Shown here one piece after another: positions 1 through 8,144 of a stretch of 64,000 nt of DNA. Every line of letters starts with the position of its first letter. The stretch's first letter is position 1. The translations under genes and the position numbers were made by a program. Source of the stretch: a bacterium (GTDB taxonomy: Bacteria; Bacillota; Bacilli; Lactobacillales; Streptococcaceae). The stretch lies in the NCBI GenBank assembly GCA_905221235.1, contig CAJNCJ010000007.1:37952-101951 (forward strand), given 5' to 3'. The notes below the pieces were generated by a model. The model was not told where the DNA came from. It did no database searches and worked only from the letters and a program-made list of their open reading frames with translations.

Positions 1-315
1 GTGAGCTTTTACATTCTCCAATTCATATATATATTTCAAAGACTCATAATTGCGATTTGTAATAAATGTCTGTGCTAATTTCTTAAATTCTGATAACTCC
101 TCAACTTTCTCTACAACCTGCTCATCAAAAAAATAATCCATACTGACTTTTAACTTCTTAGCAAGGGCATGCAGGAAATCTGCTCCAGGAGTAAACTCTC
201 CGCTCTCTAATCGACTGATTTGCCCCTGTTTACAGATACCTTCAGCTAGTTCTCGCTGAGACATTTTTAATTCTTTTCGTCTATTTTTTAATCTTGTTGC
301 TAATAGTGTGCCCAC
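1..315 (-). CDS. XRE-family regulator (PlcR/Rgg type), C-terminus cut by window edge
   Basis: The first 105 codons of a helix-turn-helix protein are present; the rest lies beyond base 1. Seen: residues 3-60 form an XRE HTH, with the recognition segment around SQRELAEGICKQGQISRLES. The reading frame is closed upstream by a TGA, and the only sensible start is GTG at 315, preceded by GAGGAAGA at a good distance; the ATG nearby at 323 is in another frame and stops after seven codons. After the HTH the helices look like the start of a TPR-type peptide-sensing domain, as in PlcR-family regulators, but too little is visible to be sure. Target genes are unknown. Start and family are well supported, function is inferred. 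Confidence 0.75.
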   Translation of the reverse strand, partial: MGTLLATRLKNRRKELKMSQRELAEGICKQGQISRLESGEFTPGADFLHALAKKLKVSMDYFFDEQVVEKVEELSEFKKLAQTFITNRNYESLKYIYELENVKAH

Positions 316-351
316 GTTTGCATCTTCCTCTTCTATTTGATTTCATTTTTA

Positions 352-380
352 ATTGTAACATGATTAAATCTAAAATTCAA
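352..380 (-). promoter_or_regulatory. sigma-A promoter of the XRE regulator
   Basis: On the minus strand TTGAAT (380-375) and TACAAT (357-352) are separated by exactly 17 bp, about 36 bp upstream of the GTG start. Seen directly; use in vivo is inferred. Confidence 0.55.
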
Positions 381-665
381 ATCAATGATTTTAAAGATAC
401 AAATTGTATATAAAATCTATTTTTGTAATTCATCATCAACTTATTTACTTTTGATTTCTTCATTCAAACTCTTTATAAACTTATCCAGCTTCAACGCCAC
501 TTTTCATACCTATCACCTTCTAATTACAACTATTCCCCTAGTTCTTTCAGCCCCTTTCTGTATCTTTTTTCCTAGAAATTGATTAGTGCTATTATACCAT
601 ATTTCAGATAGGACAGAAAAGCTCCACCACATAGGAGCCAAATCCCTCCACATAAACAAAGTCCC

Positions 666-694
666 TTGCCAGGTGTCGTAAAATAGTGTTTAAT
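666..694 (+). promoter_or_regulatory. promoter of the LytTR-DUF3021 operon
   Basis: TTGCCA (666-671), a 17-bp spacer and TTTAAT (689-694). Transcription would begin near 701, which excludes the upstream in-frame start at 686 and supports translation from 749. Confidence 0.45.
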
Positions 695-748
695 AAAGGT
701 GTACAAGAAGTGATCACAATTTTGTATGAAAAACAAGGAGAGAAATTT

Positions 749-1189
749 ATGAAAGTAGAACTACAGATTAGTGAAACTTACGAAGAGGAAAAACTGATTG
801 TCCAAGCACCTCAAGAAACCGAAAAAATCCAAAAAGTCATCGAGTTCGCAGAAAATCTGGACCTCAAAGAAAAAATCAAAGGGAAAATCGAAGATCAGGT
901 CTATCTAGTTGAGATTGGCAAGATTCAGCGCTTCTATATCGAGAATCGGAAGGTTCTAGCAGAAACCGCGAGTCAGACCTACACCATTGATTTGCGACTC
1001 TATCAAGTTCTTGAACTCTTGCCAAGCAATTTTATCCAAATTTCGCAATCAGAAATCATCAATATCAATTCAATCTCTCATCTCAAGCTCACGCCCAACG
1101 GTCTGGTAGAAATCTTTCTAAAAAACGAAAGCTTCACCTACTCATCTCGCCGTTACCTAAAAACCATCAAGGAGAAATTAGAACTATGA
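749..1189 (+). CDS. LytTR-domain DNA-binding protein
   Basis: A 146-aa cytoplasmic regulator. The C-terminal ~90 residues (about 55-146) form a LytTR DNA-binding domain (RFYIENRKVLAETASQTYTI ... ISQSEIININSI ... SSRRYLKTIKEKL); there is no receiver domain, so it is not a classical response regulator. The start at 749 has AAGGAG upstream and lies downstream of the predicted promoter; the longer frame from 686 adds 21 residues without support. Its stop overlaps the start of the following DUF3021 membrane protein (ATGA), so the two are translationally coupled. LytTR protein plus small membrane protein is a known streptococcal layout (for example HdrR/HdrM, where the membrane partner restrains the regulator); that this pair works the same way is inference. 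Confidence 0.85.
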   Translation: MKVELQISETYEEEKLIVQAPQETEKIQKVIEFAENLDLKEKIKGKIEDQVYLVEIGKIQRFYIENRKVLAETASQTYTIDLRLYQVLELLPSNFIQISQSEIININSISHLKLTPNGLVEIFLKNESFTYSSRRYLKTIKEKLEL

Positions 1190-1644
1190 AAAAACAAGTA
1201 TTTCACGACGCAGCTGCTGGTGTCCTCATCGGCCTCATCCTCTCTATCATCTTTTCACTCATTTATGCACCAAGTACCTACGCACCCCTAAATCCCTACT
1301 CTCTCATTGGCCAAGTGATGGCTCAGCATCAGGTTCACGGTGCCCTGGTCTTGCTCTACTGCACACTTATCTGGTCAGCTATCGGTATGCTCTTCAACTT
1401 TGGCAACCGCTTATTCAGCCGTGACTGGAGCATGCTTCGTGCCACTCTGACTCATTTCTTCCTTATGCTGGCTGGCTTTGTTCCACTAGCAACTCTGGCT
1501 GGTTGGTTCCCCTTCCACTGGTTCTTCTATCTCCAGCTCATTATCGAGTTTGCGATTGTCTACCTCATCATTTGGGCTATTCTCTATAAAAGAGAGGCTA
1601 AAAAAGTAGATCACATCAATCAACTCTTAGAGCATAAAAAGTAA
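1186..1644 (+). CDS. DUF3021 membrane protein, partner of LytTR regulator
   Basis: A 152-aa integral membrane protein with four predicted transmembrane segments (about 10-30, 48-70, 82-104, 110-132) and a charged C-terminal tail. The DUF3021 family is almost always found next to a LytTR protein; here the genes overlap by 4 bp. By analogy with LytTR regulatory systems it may be a membrane inhibitor or sensor for the upstream regulator; nothing in the sequence shows the signal. An intrinsic terminator follows directly. Confidence 0.8.
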   Translation: MKKQVFHDAAAGVLIGLILSIIFSLIYAPSTYAPLNPYSLIGQVMAQHQVHGALVLLYCTLIWSAIGMLFNFGNRLFSRDWSMLRATLTHFFLMLAGFVPLATLAGWFPFHWFFYLQLIIEFAIVYLIIWAILYKREAKKVDHINQLLEHKK

Positions 1645-1656
1645 GAGCCTCATAAT

Positions 1657-1694
1657 AAGCAAAGCCGAGAAAGAAACTTCTCGGTTTTGCTTTA
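1657..1694 (+). terminator. intrinsic terminator of the LytTR operon
   Basis: Near-perfect 15-bp arms (1657-1671 and 1678-1692, one G-T pair) with a T-rich end. Confidence 0.75.
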
Positions 1695-1743
1695 TCCTGC
1701 TGCACCTTACTACCATAACAGTTATTTTCAGATTTTCTTTGTA

Positions 1744-1758
1744 AATTTTCTGTAATTT
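1744..1758 (+). promoter_or_regulatory. CodY-like box upstream of the promoter
   Basis: AATTTTCTGTAATTT matches the CodY consensus AATTTTCWGAAAATT at 13 of 15 positions by eye. It lies about 22 bp upstream of the -35 of the NRAMP-like gene; a second box lies downstream of the -10. Confidence 0.4.
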
Positions 1759-1780
1759 TCTATCTTTTTTCAAAATATTC

Positions 1781-1809
1781 TTGCATTTTCCCAAAGTTTT
1801 TTGTAGAAT
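1781..1809 (+). promoter_or_regulatory. promoter of the NRAMP-like transporter
   Basis: TTGCAT (1781-1786), 17-bp spacer, TAGAAT (1804-1809). Transcription would start near 1816, 44 bp before the ATG. Confidence 0.65.
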
Positions 1810-1826
1810 ATAGATTACATATCCAG

Positions 1827-1841
1827 ATTATTCTGAAAATT
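1827..1841 (+). promoter_or_regulatory. CodY-like box in the leader
   Basis: ATTATTCTGAAAATT matches the CodY consensus at 13 of 15 positions. It sits between the predicted transcription start and the ribosome binding site, a position expected to block transcription. Together with the box at 1744 it suggests nutritional (branched-chain amino acid/GTP) repression. Confidence 0.45.
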
Positions 1842-1859
1842 CAAAAAGGAGTATCTATC

Positions 1860-3122
1860 ATGTCGCAAGCTATTTCGTTAAATCAATCAACCTGGACAAG
1901 TAAACTAAAAGCAATGGGACCGGGAATCCTAATGGCTTCTGCCGCTGTTGGAGGTTCCCACATTGTATCTTCCACTCAAGCTGGTGGTTCTTACGGTTGG
2001 TCTCTACTTCTCTTGGTCATCTTAGCCAATGTCTTTAAATATCCATTTTTCCGTTTTGGTGCTGAATACACAGCTGATACTGGAAAGACTTTGGTTGAAG
2101 GTTATGCCGAAAAAGGAAAACTCTATCTCTGGATTTTCTTTATCCTCAATGTCTTTTCTGCTATGGTCAACACAGCTGGTGTCGCCATTCTGTGCTCAGC
2201 TATCATCGCCAGCGCCTTCCCAATGATCGGTCTTAGCATTACTCAGTGGTCCCTCATTCTCGTTGCCATCATTTGGGCTATGCTGCTCTTTGGAGGCTAC
2301 AAACTCTTAGACGGCATGGCAAAATGGATCATGTCAGCTTTGACCATTGCAACTGTTCTTGCAGTTATCATCGCGGCGGTCAAGCATCCCGAATACAGCT
2401 CTGATTTTGTCGAGAAAACACCTTGGCAAATGGCAGCTCTACCCTTCATCGTTTCCCTCTTAGGGTGGATGCCGGCTCCTATTGAAATTTCAGCTATCAA
2501 TTCACTTTGGTCTGCTGAAAAGAAAAAGACCGTCAACTTTAACACAGAGGACGCTCTATTTGACTTTAACGTTGGTTACATTGGAACAGCTATCCTAGCT
2601 GTATTCTTTGTAGCACTGGGAGCACTGATTCAGTATCCTACAGGACAAGCAGTTGAAGCTGCTTCAGCCAAATACATCTCTCAATTCGTGGGCATGTATG
2701 CCTCTGTTCTTGGCGAATGGTCCCGTTACTTGATTACTTTTATTGCTTTCCTGTGTATCTTTGGAACAGTTATCACTGTTATCGATGGCTATTCTCGCGT
2801 CAATCAGGAATCTCTACGACTGCTAATCCGTCAAAAAGAAGACAATCGTAAATCTTTGAACATCTGGATGACCATCACTGCTATCATCGGTATCGTCATT
2901 ATCAAGTTCTTCGCTGGTCAGGTTTCAACCATGCTCCGCTTTGCTATGATTGGTTCTTTCCTGACAACACCATTCTTCGCTCTTTTGAACTACGCCTTGG
3001 TAACGCGTGAAAACAAAAATCTTCCTTCTTGGCTCAAACACCTTGCCATTGCAGGATTGATTTTCCTCTTTGGCTTCGCCATCTTCTTTATCTACGCACT
3101 CGCAATCGGAAAAGCAGGATAA
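1860..3122 (+). CDS. NRAMP-superfamily (SLC11-like) transporter with divergent substrate site
   Basis: A 420-aa polytopic membrane protein with about 11 hydrophobic segments. The first helix (GPGILMASAAVGGSHIV..., near residues 20-43) and the sixth (LLGWMPAPIEISAINSLWS, near 200-218) align with NRAMP/MntH helices 1 and 6. Canonical metal transporters carry DPGN in helix 1 and MPHN in helix 6; here these positions read roughly GGSH and MPAP, so the Asp/Asn ligands and the His are absent. It is therefore an NRAMP relative whose substrate should not be assumed to be Mn2+ or Fe2+; Mg2+ or a non-metal solute is possible. Start is supported by AAAGGAG 9 bp upstream. The promoter is flanked by two CodY-like boxes, which fits nutritional control. 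Single gene with its own promoter and terminator. Confidence 0.75.
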   Translation: MSQAISLNQSTWTSKLKAMGPGILMASAAVGGSHIVSSTQAGGSYGWSLLLLVILANVFKYPFFRFGAEYTADTGKTLVEGYAEKGKLYLWIFFILNVFSAMVNTAGVAILCSAIIASAFPMIGLSITQWSLILVAIIWAMLLFGGYKLLDGMAKWIMSALTIATVLAVIIAAVKHPEYSSDFVEKTPWQMAALPFIVSLLGWMPAPIEISAINSLWSAEKKKTVNFNTEDALFDFNVGYIGTAILAVFFVALGALIQYPTGQAVEAASAKYISQFVGMYASVLGEWSRYLITFIAFLCIFGTVITVIDGYSRVNQESLRLLIRQKEDNRKSLNIWMTITAIIGIVIIKFFAGQVSTMLRFAMIGSFLTTPFFALLNYALVTRENKNLPSWLKHLAIAGLIFLFGFAIFFIYALAIGKAG

Positions 3123-3187
3123 CTAACAAGCTCTAGATGAAGATAAGGTTTCATTTCAAGAGAAAATTCAGCAAATATTTCTATGAT

Positions 3188-3234
3188 AAAAAGCATAAGA
3201 ACAAGGTTTTGAATACCTGAACTTATGCTTTTTT
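3188..3234. terminator. terminator after the NRAMP-like gene
   Basis: AAAAAGCATAAG (3188-3199) pairs with CTTATGCTTTTT (3222-3233) and is followed by T residues. The A-rich left arm lets it also work for the convergent nrdI gene. Confidence 0.7.
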
Positions 3235-3253
3235 ACCTTCTCAAAGACTGTTT

Positions 3254-3302
3254 ATACTCAAAAAGCAGTTGAACAACTTCAACCACCTCTTATATTGAGT
3301 AT
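3254..3302. repeat. short RUP-end-like inverted repeat
   Basis: ATACTCAA (3254-3261) and TTGAGTAT (3295-3302) bracket 33 bp; these termini resemble the ends of the RUP-type repeats at 46209 and 50292. It touches the nrdI stop codon. Either an internally deleted repeat or a chance hairpin. Confidence 0.3.
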
Positions 3303-3772
3303 TAATTCTCCCTTTCCAACTCATACAAATCTGCGATAATCGCTGCGACACGTTTGATATCTTCCAGCATGCCTCGCATTTCAAAGTCAGCCAAGACAGG
3401 GAAACCAAAGCGTTGGCTGTATTGCTTAGCTGTCAGGCAGTATTGGTTATTAAAGTTGCGATTTCCTGAACCAACTACACCAAAACACTTACTAGCATTG
3501 TCGCCATAGGCGATAAAATCCCCAACGGGTGTCGTCAAAATCTCGACATCTCCGTTATCCACGCCATTCCCACCTTCGAGGTAGGTCGGCAAAAAAGTGA
3601 CATAGGGATGGTCCATTTCATAGAAATCTTGGCCTTCCTTGACCAAATCCTTGATATGAATCTTTTGAACTTCAATCCCCTCGTACTGGGACAAGAGATA
3701 ATCTTTCAAGCGTGTCACAAAACTCTCAGTATTCCCACTCAGACTGATATAAACTAAAGAAATTGTCTTCAT
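3302..3772 (-). CDS. nrdI: NrdI flavodoxin-like protein
   Basis: A 156-aa flavodoxin-fold protein that supplies oxidant to build the Mn-tyrosyl cofactor of class Ib ribonucleotide reductase (NrdEF). Seen: N-terminal flavin loop YISLSGNTESF, the loop TYLEGGNGVDNG around residue 65-76, and VVGSGNRNFNNQYC near 100-113, all typical of NrdI. The start at 3772 has GGAGG 5 bp upstream; an ATG four codons earlier contains that Shine-Dalgarno sequence and is rejected. nrdI stands alone here, without nrdE/nrdF beside it, as in related streptococci. Cytoplasmic. Confidence 0.9.
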   Translation of the reverse strand: MKTISLVYISLSGNTESFVTRLKDYLLSQYEGIEVQKIHIKDLVKEGQDFYEMDHPYVTFLPTYLEGGNGVDNGDVEILTTPVGDFIAYGDNASKCFGVVGSGNRNFNNQYCLTAKQYSQRFGFPVLADFEMRGMLEDIKRVAAIIADLYELEREN

Positions 3773-3849
3773 ATTTACCTCCATGATTTTATCTATAATC
3801 GAAAAATAACTACCAAGATTGTAACTTGATAGTTATTTTTTGTCAATAC

Positions 3850-4389
3850 TTAGGCAAGTTCTTCTGTTTCCTCTTCTTCTGCCAAGGCTTTTTGCTGACG
3901 CCACATCTTGTAGAAGACAAGGGCTAGGAAGAGAACATTGATGACGATAGAGAAAATGCTAACGGCTTGTGAAATAACACTTATCCCTAAACGCATGGTC
4001 TCATCGTGAACTAACTGCACAGCGTCCTGTAAACCAACATAGCCATAAATCGAACCAATAATGGCTAGCAAAACATAGCCGACATAAGTATAGTTTGCAT
4101 ACTGCAAATTCTTACGAACAAGGAACACAATCGCTACTACAACTAAAATAGCAGATAGCACAATCAAGGCCATATTAAAAATAGAATGAGTTGATTCTGC
4201 TACTCTATAGGTATAATTAAGCTGGTCTTCTAATTGCTGAGCACTGACCCCTGCAACCTGTTTCTGAGCGGCAGCAGCACGAAGGGCTTCTTTGCTAGGC
4301 AAGGGACTCAACATTCCAAACAGAGACGTAGCTGAAATAAGAGCAGACAAGATTAGCAAGACCCATAGATAAATCGGTTTCTTTTTCAT
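3850..4389 (-). CDS. membrane protein of unknown function next to the YesMN-type system
   Basis: 179 aa with four predicted transmembrane helices (about 6-27, 70-92, 100-120, 138-160), a short loop rich in Ala/Gln between helices 1 and 2, and an acidic C-terminus (EEEETEELA). I recognise no enzymatic motif. The start at 4389 follows AGGAGG; an upstream in-frame ATG at 4446 lacks a ribosome binding site and would overlap the regulator gene region. It lies 60 bp downstream of the response regulator gene on the same strand and may be cotranscribed with it. Function unknown. Confidence 0.75.
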   Translation of the reverse strand: MKKKPIYLWVLLILSALISATSLFGMLSPLPSKEALRAAAAQKQVAGVSAQQLEDQLNYTYRVAESTHSIFNMALIVLSAILVVVAIVFLVRKNLQYANYTYVGYVLLAIIGSIYGYVGLQDAVQLVHDETMRLGISVISQAVSIFSIVINVLFLALVFYKMWRQQKALAEEEETEELA

Positions 4390-4449
4390 GATAGAACCTC
4401 CTGATGTTATTATTGATATTATAGCACTTTTTGTAAAGGGATACAAATT

Positions 4450-5736
4450 TTATAGTATCGTTTCTACCTGTTTTCGGTAGGCTTTTGGTGATTTTCCGCA
4501 CAATTTTCGGAAAACTTTATAGAAATATCCAACGTTACTGTAACCAACCGCATAACAAATATCTTCGATACTGTCACTGGTTGAAAGTAAGAGCTGCTGG
4601 GCGGCCTTAATGCGTTGTTTATTTAGTAATTCTGCGAAGGTCGAATTGGTTTCTCGCTTAATCAACTGTCCCAGATAAACAGGATTGATAAAGAGATCCT
4701 TACTGATATCCTTGAGAGAGAGTTCTTTCTGATAATCACGCCCAATCACTTCCAGCACACTGACCACATTTTCATTCATACGATATTGCCCAAAGAAGCG
4801 AGTCAGAGTTTCCTTGATATAAAGAACCAATTCATCGAAGGTTTGAATAGCATGAATGGTTTTGACAATATCCGTCATATCATCAGCTTTGAGGTGTTCA
4901 AACAAGTGGAAGACATCCATGACAAACTGGATAAAAAGCTGTTTGGTAATCGGAACACGGGGTGTATTTTCAAGAACCACTTTCTCCAAGAGGTTCAACT
5001 CTTCCACGATTTGATTGAGATTTCCCTGAATGATAACCCTATAAATCGGTTCGTAATAGGCGAAGAGGCTCTCCGACTGCTGCAGATTTACAGAGCCGTA
5101 AAAGAGGGCTTTCTCAGCATTCAGCTTCCAACGTTCAAAATGTTCTTGATAAGGGGCTTCAAAGGGAGTAACGACTAAACCATCTAGGGGTTGGTCAGAA
5201 ATGAAAATCTGCCAGTCTTGCCCCAAGACATAGTAGGGAATGGTGAAGGAGCCTTGTTTCTCCTTGGATAGACCTATCCACCAATTCTCCTTACCTCCTA
5301 AATAACTAACAAATCCAGCCTCGTCTAAATCTTGACTGAGGGTTTGACTTTTCTTTCCTCTCTCGCCGAGCTGACCCGCAATCTTCTCTAGCAGATTACC
5401 CAACTCTACCTTATCTACTGGCTTGACCAGATAGTCCACAACACTAAGGTTCATGGCTCTTTTTACGTAATCAAACTCCTGATAACCCGAGAGCAAGATA
5501 TAGGCAGCATCTGGTAAGATTTCTTTCATTTCCCGAATCATATCAAGCCCTGTTTTGTCGGGCATATTGACATCGGAAATGATGACATCGACAGGATTTT
5601 CCTGAACATATTCTAGGGCTTCATCGGCATGACTGGCTGTTGCGACGACCTCCATATCCCACTTATCAAAGGGAATCAAACGTTTCAGACCTTCTGTCAC
5701 CATGTACTCATCATCCACTAATAATACTTTATACAT
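4450..5736 (-). CDS. yesN: YesN-type response regulator with AraC DNA-binding domain
   Basis: 428 aa. Residues 1-120 are a receiver domain with acidic pair D8/D9, phosphoacceptor D55 (IISDVNMPD) and a conserved Lys in LVKPVD. A middle region without recognisable motif is followed by a C-terminal AraC-type pair of helix-turn-helices (about 325-428; DLFINPVYLGQLIKRET and SNVGYFYKVFRKLCGKSP). It pairs with the histidine kinase gene 11 bp upstream. This corresponds to pneumococcal TCS07 (RR07), for which control of host-glycan utilisation genes has been reported; this genome carries those genes about 43 kb away in the same window. Regulon assignment here is by homology. Confidence 0.9.
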   Translation of the reverse strand: MYKVLLVDDEYMVTEGLKRLIPFDKWDMEVVATASHADEALEYVQENPVDVIISDVNMPDKTGLDMIREMKEILPDAAYILLSGYQEFDYVKRAMNLSVVDYLVKPVDKVELGNLLEKIAGQLGERGKKSQTLSQDLDEAGFVSYLGGKENWWIGLSKEKQGSFTIPYYVLGQDWQIFISDQPLDGLVVTPFEAPYQEHFERWKLNAEKALFYGSVNLQQSESLFAYYEPIYRVIIQGNLNQIVEELNLLEKVVLENTPRVPITKQLFIQFVMDVFHLFEHLKADDMTDIVKTIHAIQTFDELVLYIKETLTRFFGQYRMNENVVSVLEVIGRDYQKELSLKDISKDLFINPVYLGQLIKRETNSTFAELLNKQRIKAAQQLLLSTSDSIEDICYAVGYSNVGYFYKVFRKLCGKSPKAYRKQVETIL

Positions 5737-5747
5737 TTTCTCCCTTT

Positions 5748-7394
5748 CTACTCATCTTGAATTGTAATACGATACTGAACACCTGCTTGCTCTGCAGACT
5801 CTACACTAATGGCATAGCGGTCCCCAAAATAGAGCACAAAACGCTCGTGTACATTGACAATCCCGATGGACTGCCTTTTTTCACTGTAGCTAACTTGGTG
5901 TTCAAAGTTTCTCTGACTTAATTTTTCTCGGAGATTTGCCAGCTTTTCAGTCGGCATTCCACGGCCGTTATCAACCACTAAAATTTCCACAAAGCCATCC
6001 TGTTTAAGAGCCTTGATGCTAATCACATTATCTGTCCGTCTGTGGTCAACACCATGCGCAAAATAATTTTCTACCAGCGGTTGCAAGGTAAACTTGGGAA
6101 TCTTCATATTCTCTAACTCTGGATCTATCTTGAAACCATAGGCAATGGACTTGGGATAGCGAACCATGCAGAGGTAGCTATATTTACGGCAAAATTCTAA
6201 TTCCTGTTTGAGAAGAGTTTCTCTTTCGTCAGAAATATTGTTACGCAAGAGACTACTGAATTCATAAATGATATCTGCTAACTCATCTTGACTCTGCATA
6301 ACTGCATACATGCGCAAGAACTCCAGCGTATTATACATAAAATGAGGATTGATTTGCGCCTGCAGTGCTCGCATATTGGCATCTTTTTGACTAAGCTCTA
6401 ACTGGTAAATATCATGGATGTTCTTTTCCAATCGATCCAACATATCATTGGTCGTCTCCGCGATTAAGAGCAATTCCTGATCCTTTTCAAGCGTAGCAAT
6501 GCGAAGACCTTCTTCCCCTTGGGCAATAGCCTGAATGGAATCCACCAAATCCACTACCTGCTTTTGGTAATTAGCAAAGGTCTGCCTCAACGTCAGATAG
6601 AGAATGACAATAAAGAGAAGGCTTAAGCCCACAATCAAAGCCGAGCTGGTCACCGTTCCTTGTAAAACAAAATTTTTGGGAACTGCCACCTGAACCTGAT
6701 AGCCATGAGAGGTCACACCAACAAACCAGTTTTCATGCTCCCTATTGACTCTCTCACCAATATGAAAAATCTCCGTATCAAAAGGCGATGTCACAGTAAC
6801 AGCCATCGGGATATGACCTCGGGTATTGTCTACAGCATGGTATAAGATTTCTGGATCCAAGGAAATATAAACAACCCCTATAGATTGATCCGTCGCTGGA
6901 TCTAAAATAGGAACTCCAAAACTATTGGCCTTCGGTTTAAAGCCTTTCGCAAGTACCGAATGACCCCCTCTCTCATTTCTGCTCGAAACATAAACTTCTT
7001 TAAAGTCCTGCAAGACGATTGCAACACCCGTTATATAGTCATTCTGAACATACAGGTCATCGATATTTTCATACAGAGAAATAGAAGTTGACGAAGCTGC
7101 TTGATGCTCCAACAGCCAATAAAAATACTCAGAAGTTGACAGGCTAAAGTACTTATAAACCCCTTGTATACGGTCTTGATTGGCTACTAAATCTTGCGCT
7201 AGTTGAGCTGACTCGCGATAATAATATTCCACCTCTTCGACTGTTCGAGTGGTTACACGCTGGGCTACTCTTTGAGCTTCCTTTTCCCGTGAATCCCAGT
7301 CAGCGTAAGAGAGTAAGATTGCAAAACTGGCAATAATAATTATCATAACTGAACTGTAGGTTCGCAGAAGCGTATGTAGCCAAAACTGCTTCAT
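5748..7394 (-). CDS. yesM: YesM-type sensor histidine kinase
   Basis: 548 aa. A transmembrane helix near 10-30, a ~220-residue extracellular sensor domain, a second helix near 250-272, a linker, then the LytS/YesM-type kinase core: phosphoacceptor His351 in QINPHFMYN, N-box LVENYFAHG near 440 and G-box VVDNGRGMP near 475. The usual activating signal for this family is an extracellular sugar or its binding protein. Start at 7394 leaves 1 bp after the yesL stop; its ribosome binding site is weak, so translation is probably coupled to yesL. Longer in-frame starts exist upstream inside yesL (7418, 7475) without better sites. Confidence 0.9.
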   Translation of the reverse strand: MKQFWLHTLLRTYSSVMIIIIASFAILLSYADWDSREKEAQRVAQRVTTRTVEEVEYYYRESAQLAQDLVANQDRIQGVYKYFSLSTSEYFYWLLEHQAASSTSISLYENIDDLYVQNDYITGVAIVLQDFKEVYVSSRNERGGHSVLAKGFKPKANSFGVPILDPATDQSIGVVYISLDPEILYHAVDNTRGHIPMAVTVTSPFDTEIFHIGERVNREHENWFVGVTSHGYQVQVAVPKNFVLQGTVTSSALIVGLSLLFIVILYLTLRQTFANYQKQVVDLVDSIQAIAQGEEGLRIATLEKDQELLLIAETTNDMLDRLEKNIHDIYQLELSQKDANMRALQAQINPHFMYNTLEFLRMYAVMQSQDELADIIYEFSSLLRNNISDERETLLKQELEFCRKYSYLCMVRYPKSIAYGFKIDPELENMKIPKFTLQPLVENYFAHGVDHRRTDNVISIKALKQDGFVEILVVDNGRGMPTEKLANLREKLSQRNFEHQVSYSEKRQSIGIVNVHERFVLYFGDRYAISVESAEQAGVQYRITIQDE

Positions 7395-7395
7395 T

Positions 7396-8010
7396 CTATT
7401 TTGTCGCCAATTTTTCATGGATGCTTTCATAGACCGGTTCCAACATATCACTGATAAAGAAATGCCACATCCCAATTCCTACAAAGAAAAGTAGGGCAGG
7501 CATATAGTAACCAATTGCCACAAGTAGCACTGTCCCAAGGAGAACCTTAGCCACAGCTGCTAAGCTCATAAAGATGCCAATCAAGGATAGTTTGAGACTA
7601 TTTCGATAAGACAAGTCAAAATAAACTTGTAGTTTCAAAGATACTGTATAGGCCAAAAAGAGAAGGGCAACTACTAGGACATTCAAAAAGGTCGCAATCA
7701 AATGAATAATAGTCTGATGAGGCAATTGCACCAAGAGATACAGGCCATAGACCAAAATCAAATCCACTCCTATAAAGCTATAGAAAATCAGGTTGCTTGA
7801 TACAAAATTTTGCTTATAAAGAGACCAAGCCTCCTTCAAACTGTATTCCCGAAAACTATAACCATGTTCTGCATATAGGCTCATCAAGGTGGTACTAGCC
7901 GGCGCTAGACCAAGGATAATCCCTCCTGCTAAAGTTAATAGCCAAAAGAAGGCTGTCGCAATCATCCCTAAAAAGAAACGATTAAAGACAAAGTCTAAAA
8001 ATCTCCCCAT
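7396..8010 (-). CDS. yesL: YesL-type DUF624 membrane protein
   Basis: 204 aa, about five to six transmembrane helices, DUF624 (YesL) family. In many Firmicutes yesL precedes yesM-yesN and sugar ABC transporters; its molecular role is not known. Here it is the first gene of the yesL-yesM-yesN unit, with AGGAGG at 8 bp from the ATG and a 1-bp gap to the kinase gene. Confidence 0.85.
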   Translation of the reverse strand: MGRFLDFVFNRFFLGMIATAFFWLLTLAGGIILGLAPASTTLMSLYAEHGYSFREYSLKEAWSLYKQNFVSSNLIFYSFIGVDLILVYGLYLLVQLPHQTIIHLIATFLNVLVVALLFLAYTVSLKLQVYFDLSYRNSLKLSLIGIFMSLAAVAKVLLGTVLLVAIGYYMPALLFFVGIGMWHFFISDMLEPVYESIHEKLATK

Positions 8011-8039
8011 GATATCCTCCTAAAAATAACTATGAAACT

Positions 8040-8065
8040 ATTATATCATATTTCAAGCGTTTTCA
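8040..8065 (-). promoter_or_regulatory. yesLMN promoter -10 with cre-like site
   Basis: TATAAT on the minus strand (8045-8040). A cre-like sequence TGAAAACGCTTGAA (8065-8052 minus) agrees with TGWAANCGNTNWCA at 12 of 14 positions and overlaps the -35 region, suggesting carbon catabolite repression by CcpA. Confidence 0.45.
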
Positions 8066-8082
8066 AAAACTTCTAGTGCCCA

Positions 8083-8111
8083 TTTACAATCCCATCAAAC
8101 CGTGGTACAAT
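8083..8111 (+). promoter_or_regulatory. promoter of the MptD-family gene
   Basis: TTTACA (8083-8088), 17-bp spacer, TACAAT (8106-8111), 33 bp before the ATG at 8145. Confidence 0.65.
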
Positions 8112-8144
8112 GAGAATTATGAAAAAATTATCAGGAGACAATTC

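Larger units (their letters stand above)
316..748. other. intergenic region between divergent regulators
   Basis: 433 bp without a convincing gene. It holds the two promoters listed separately. An open frame at 385-582 on the plus strand has no ribosome binding site, is rich in Phe/Ser/Leu from AT-rich DNA and resembles nothing, so I do not call it a gene. Confidence 0.6.

Noticed and set aside
385..582. 65-codon open frame upstream of the LytTR gene
   Set aside because: No RBS, composition of AT-rich noncoding DNA, overlaps the divergent promoter region.
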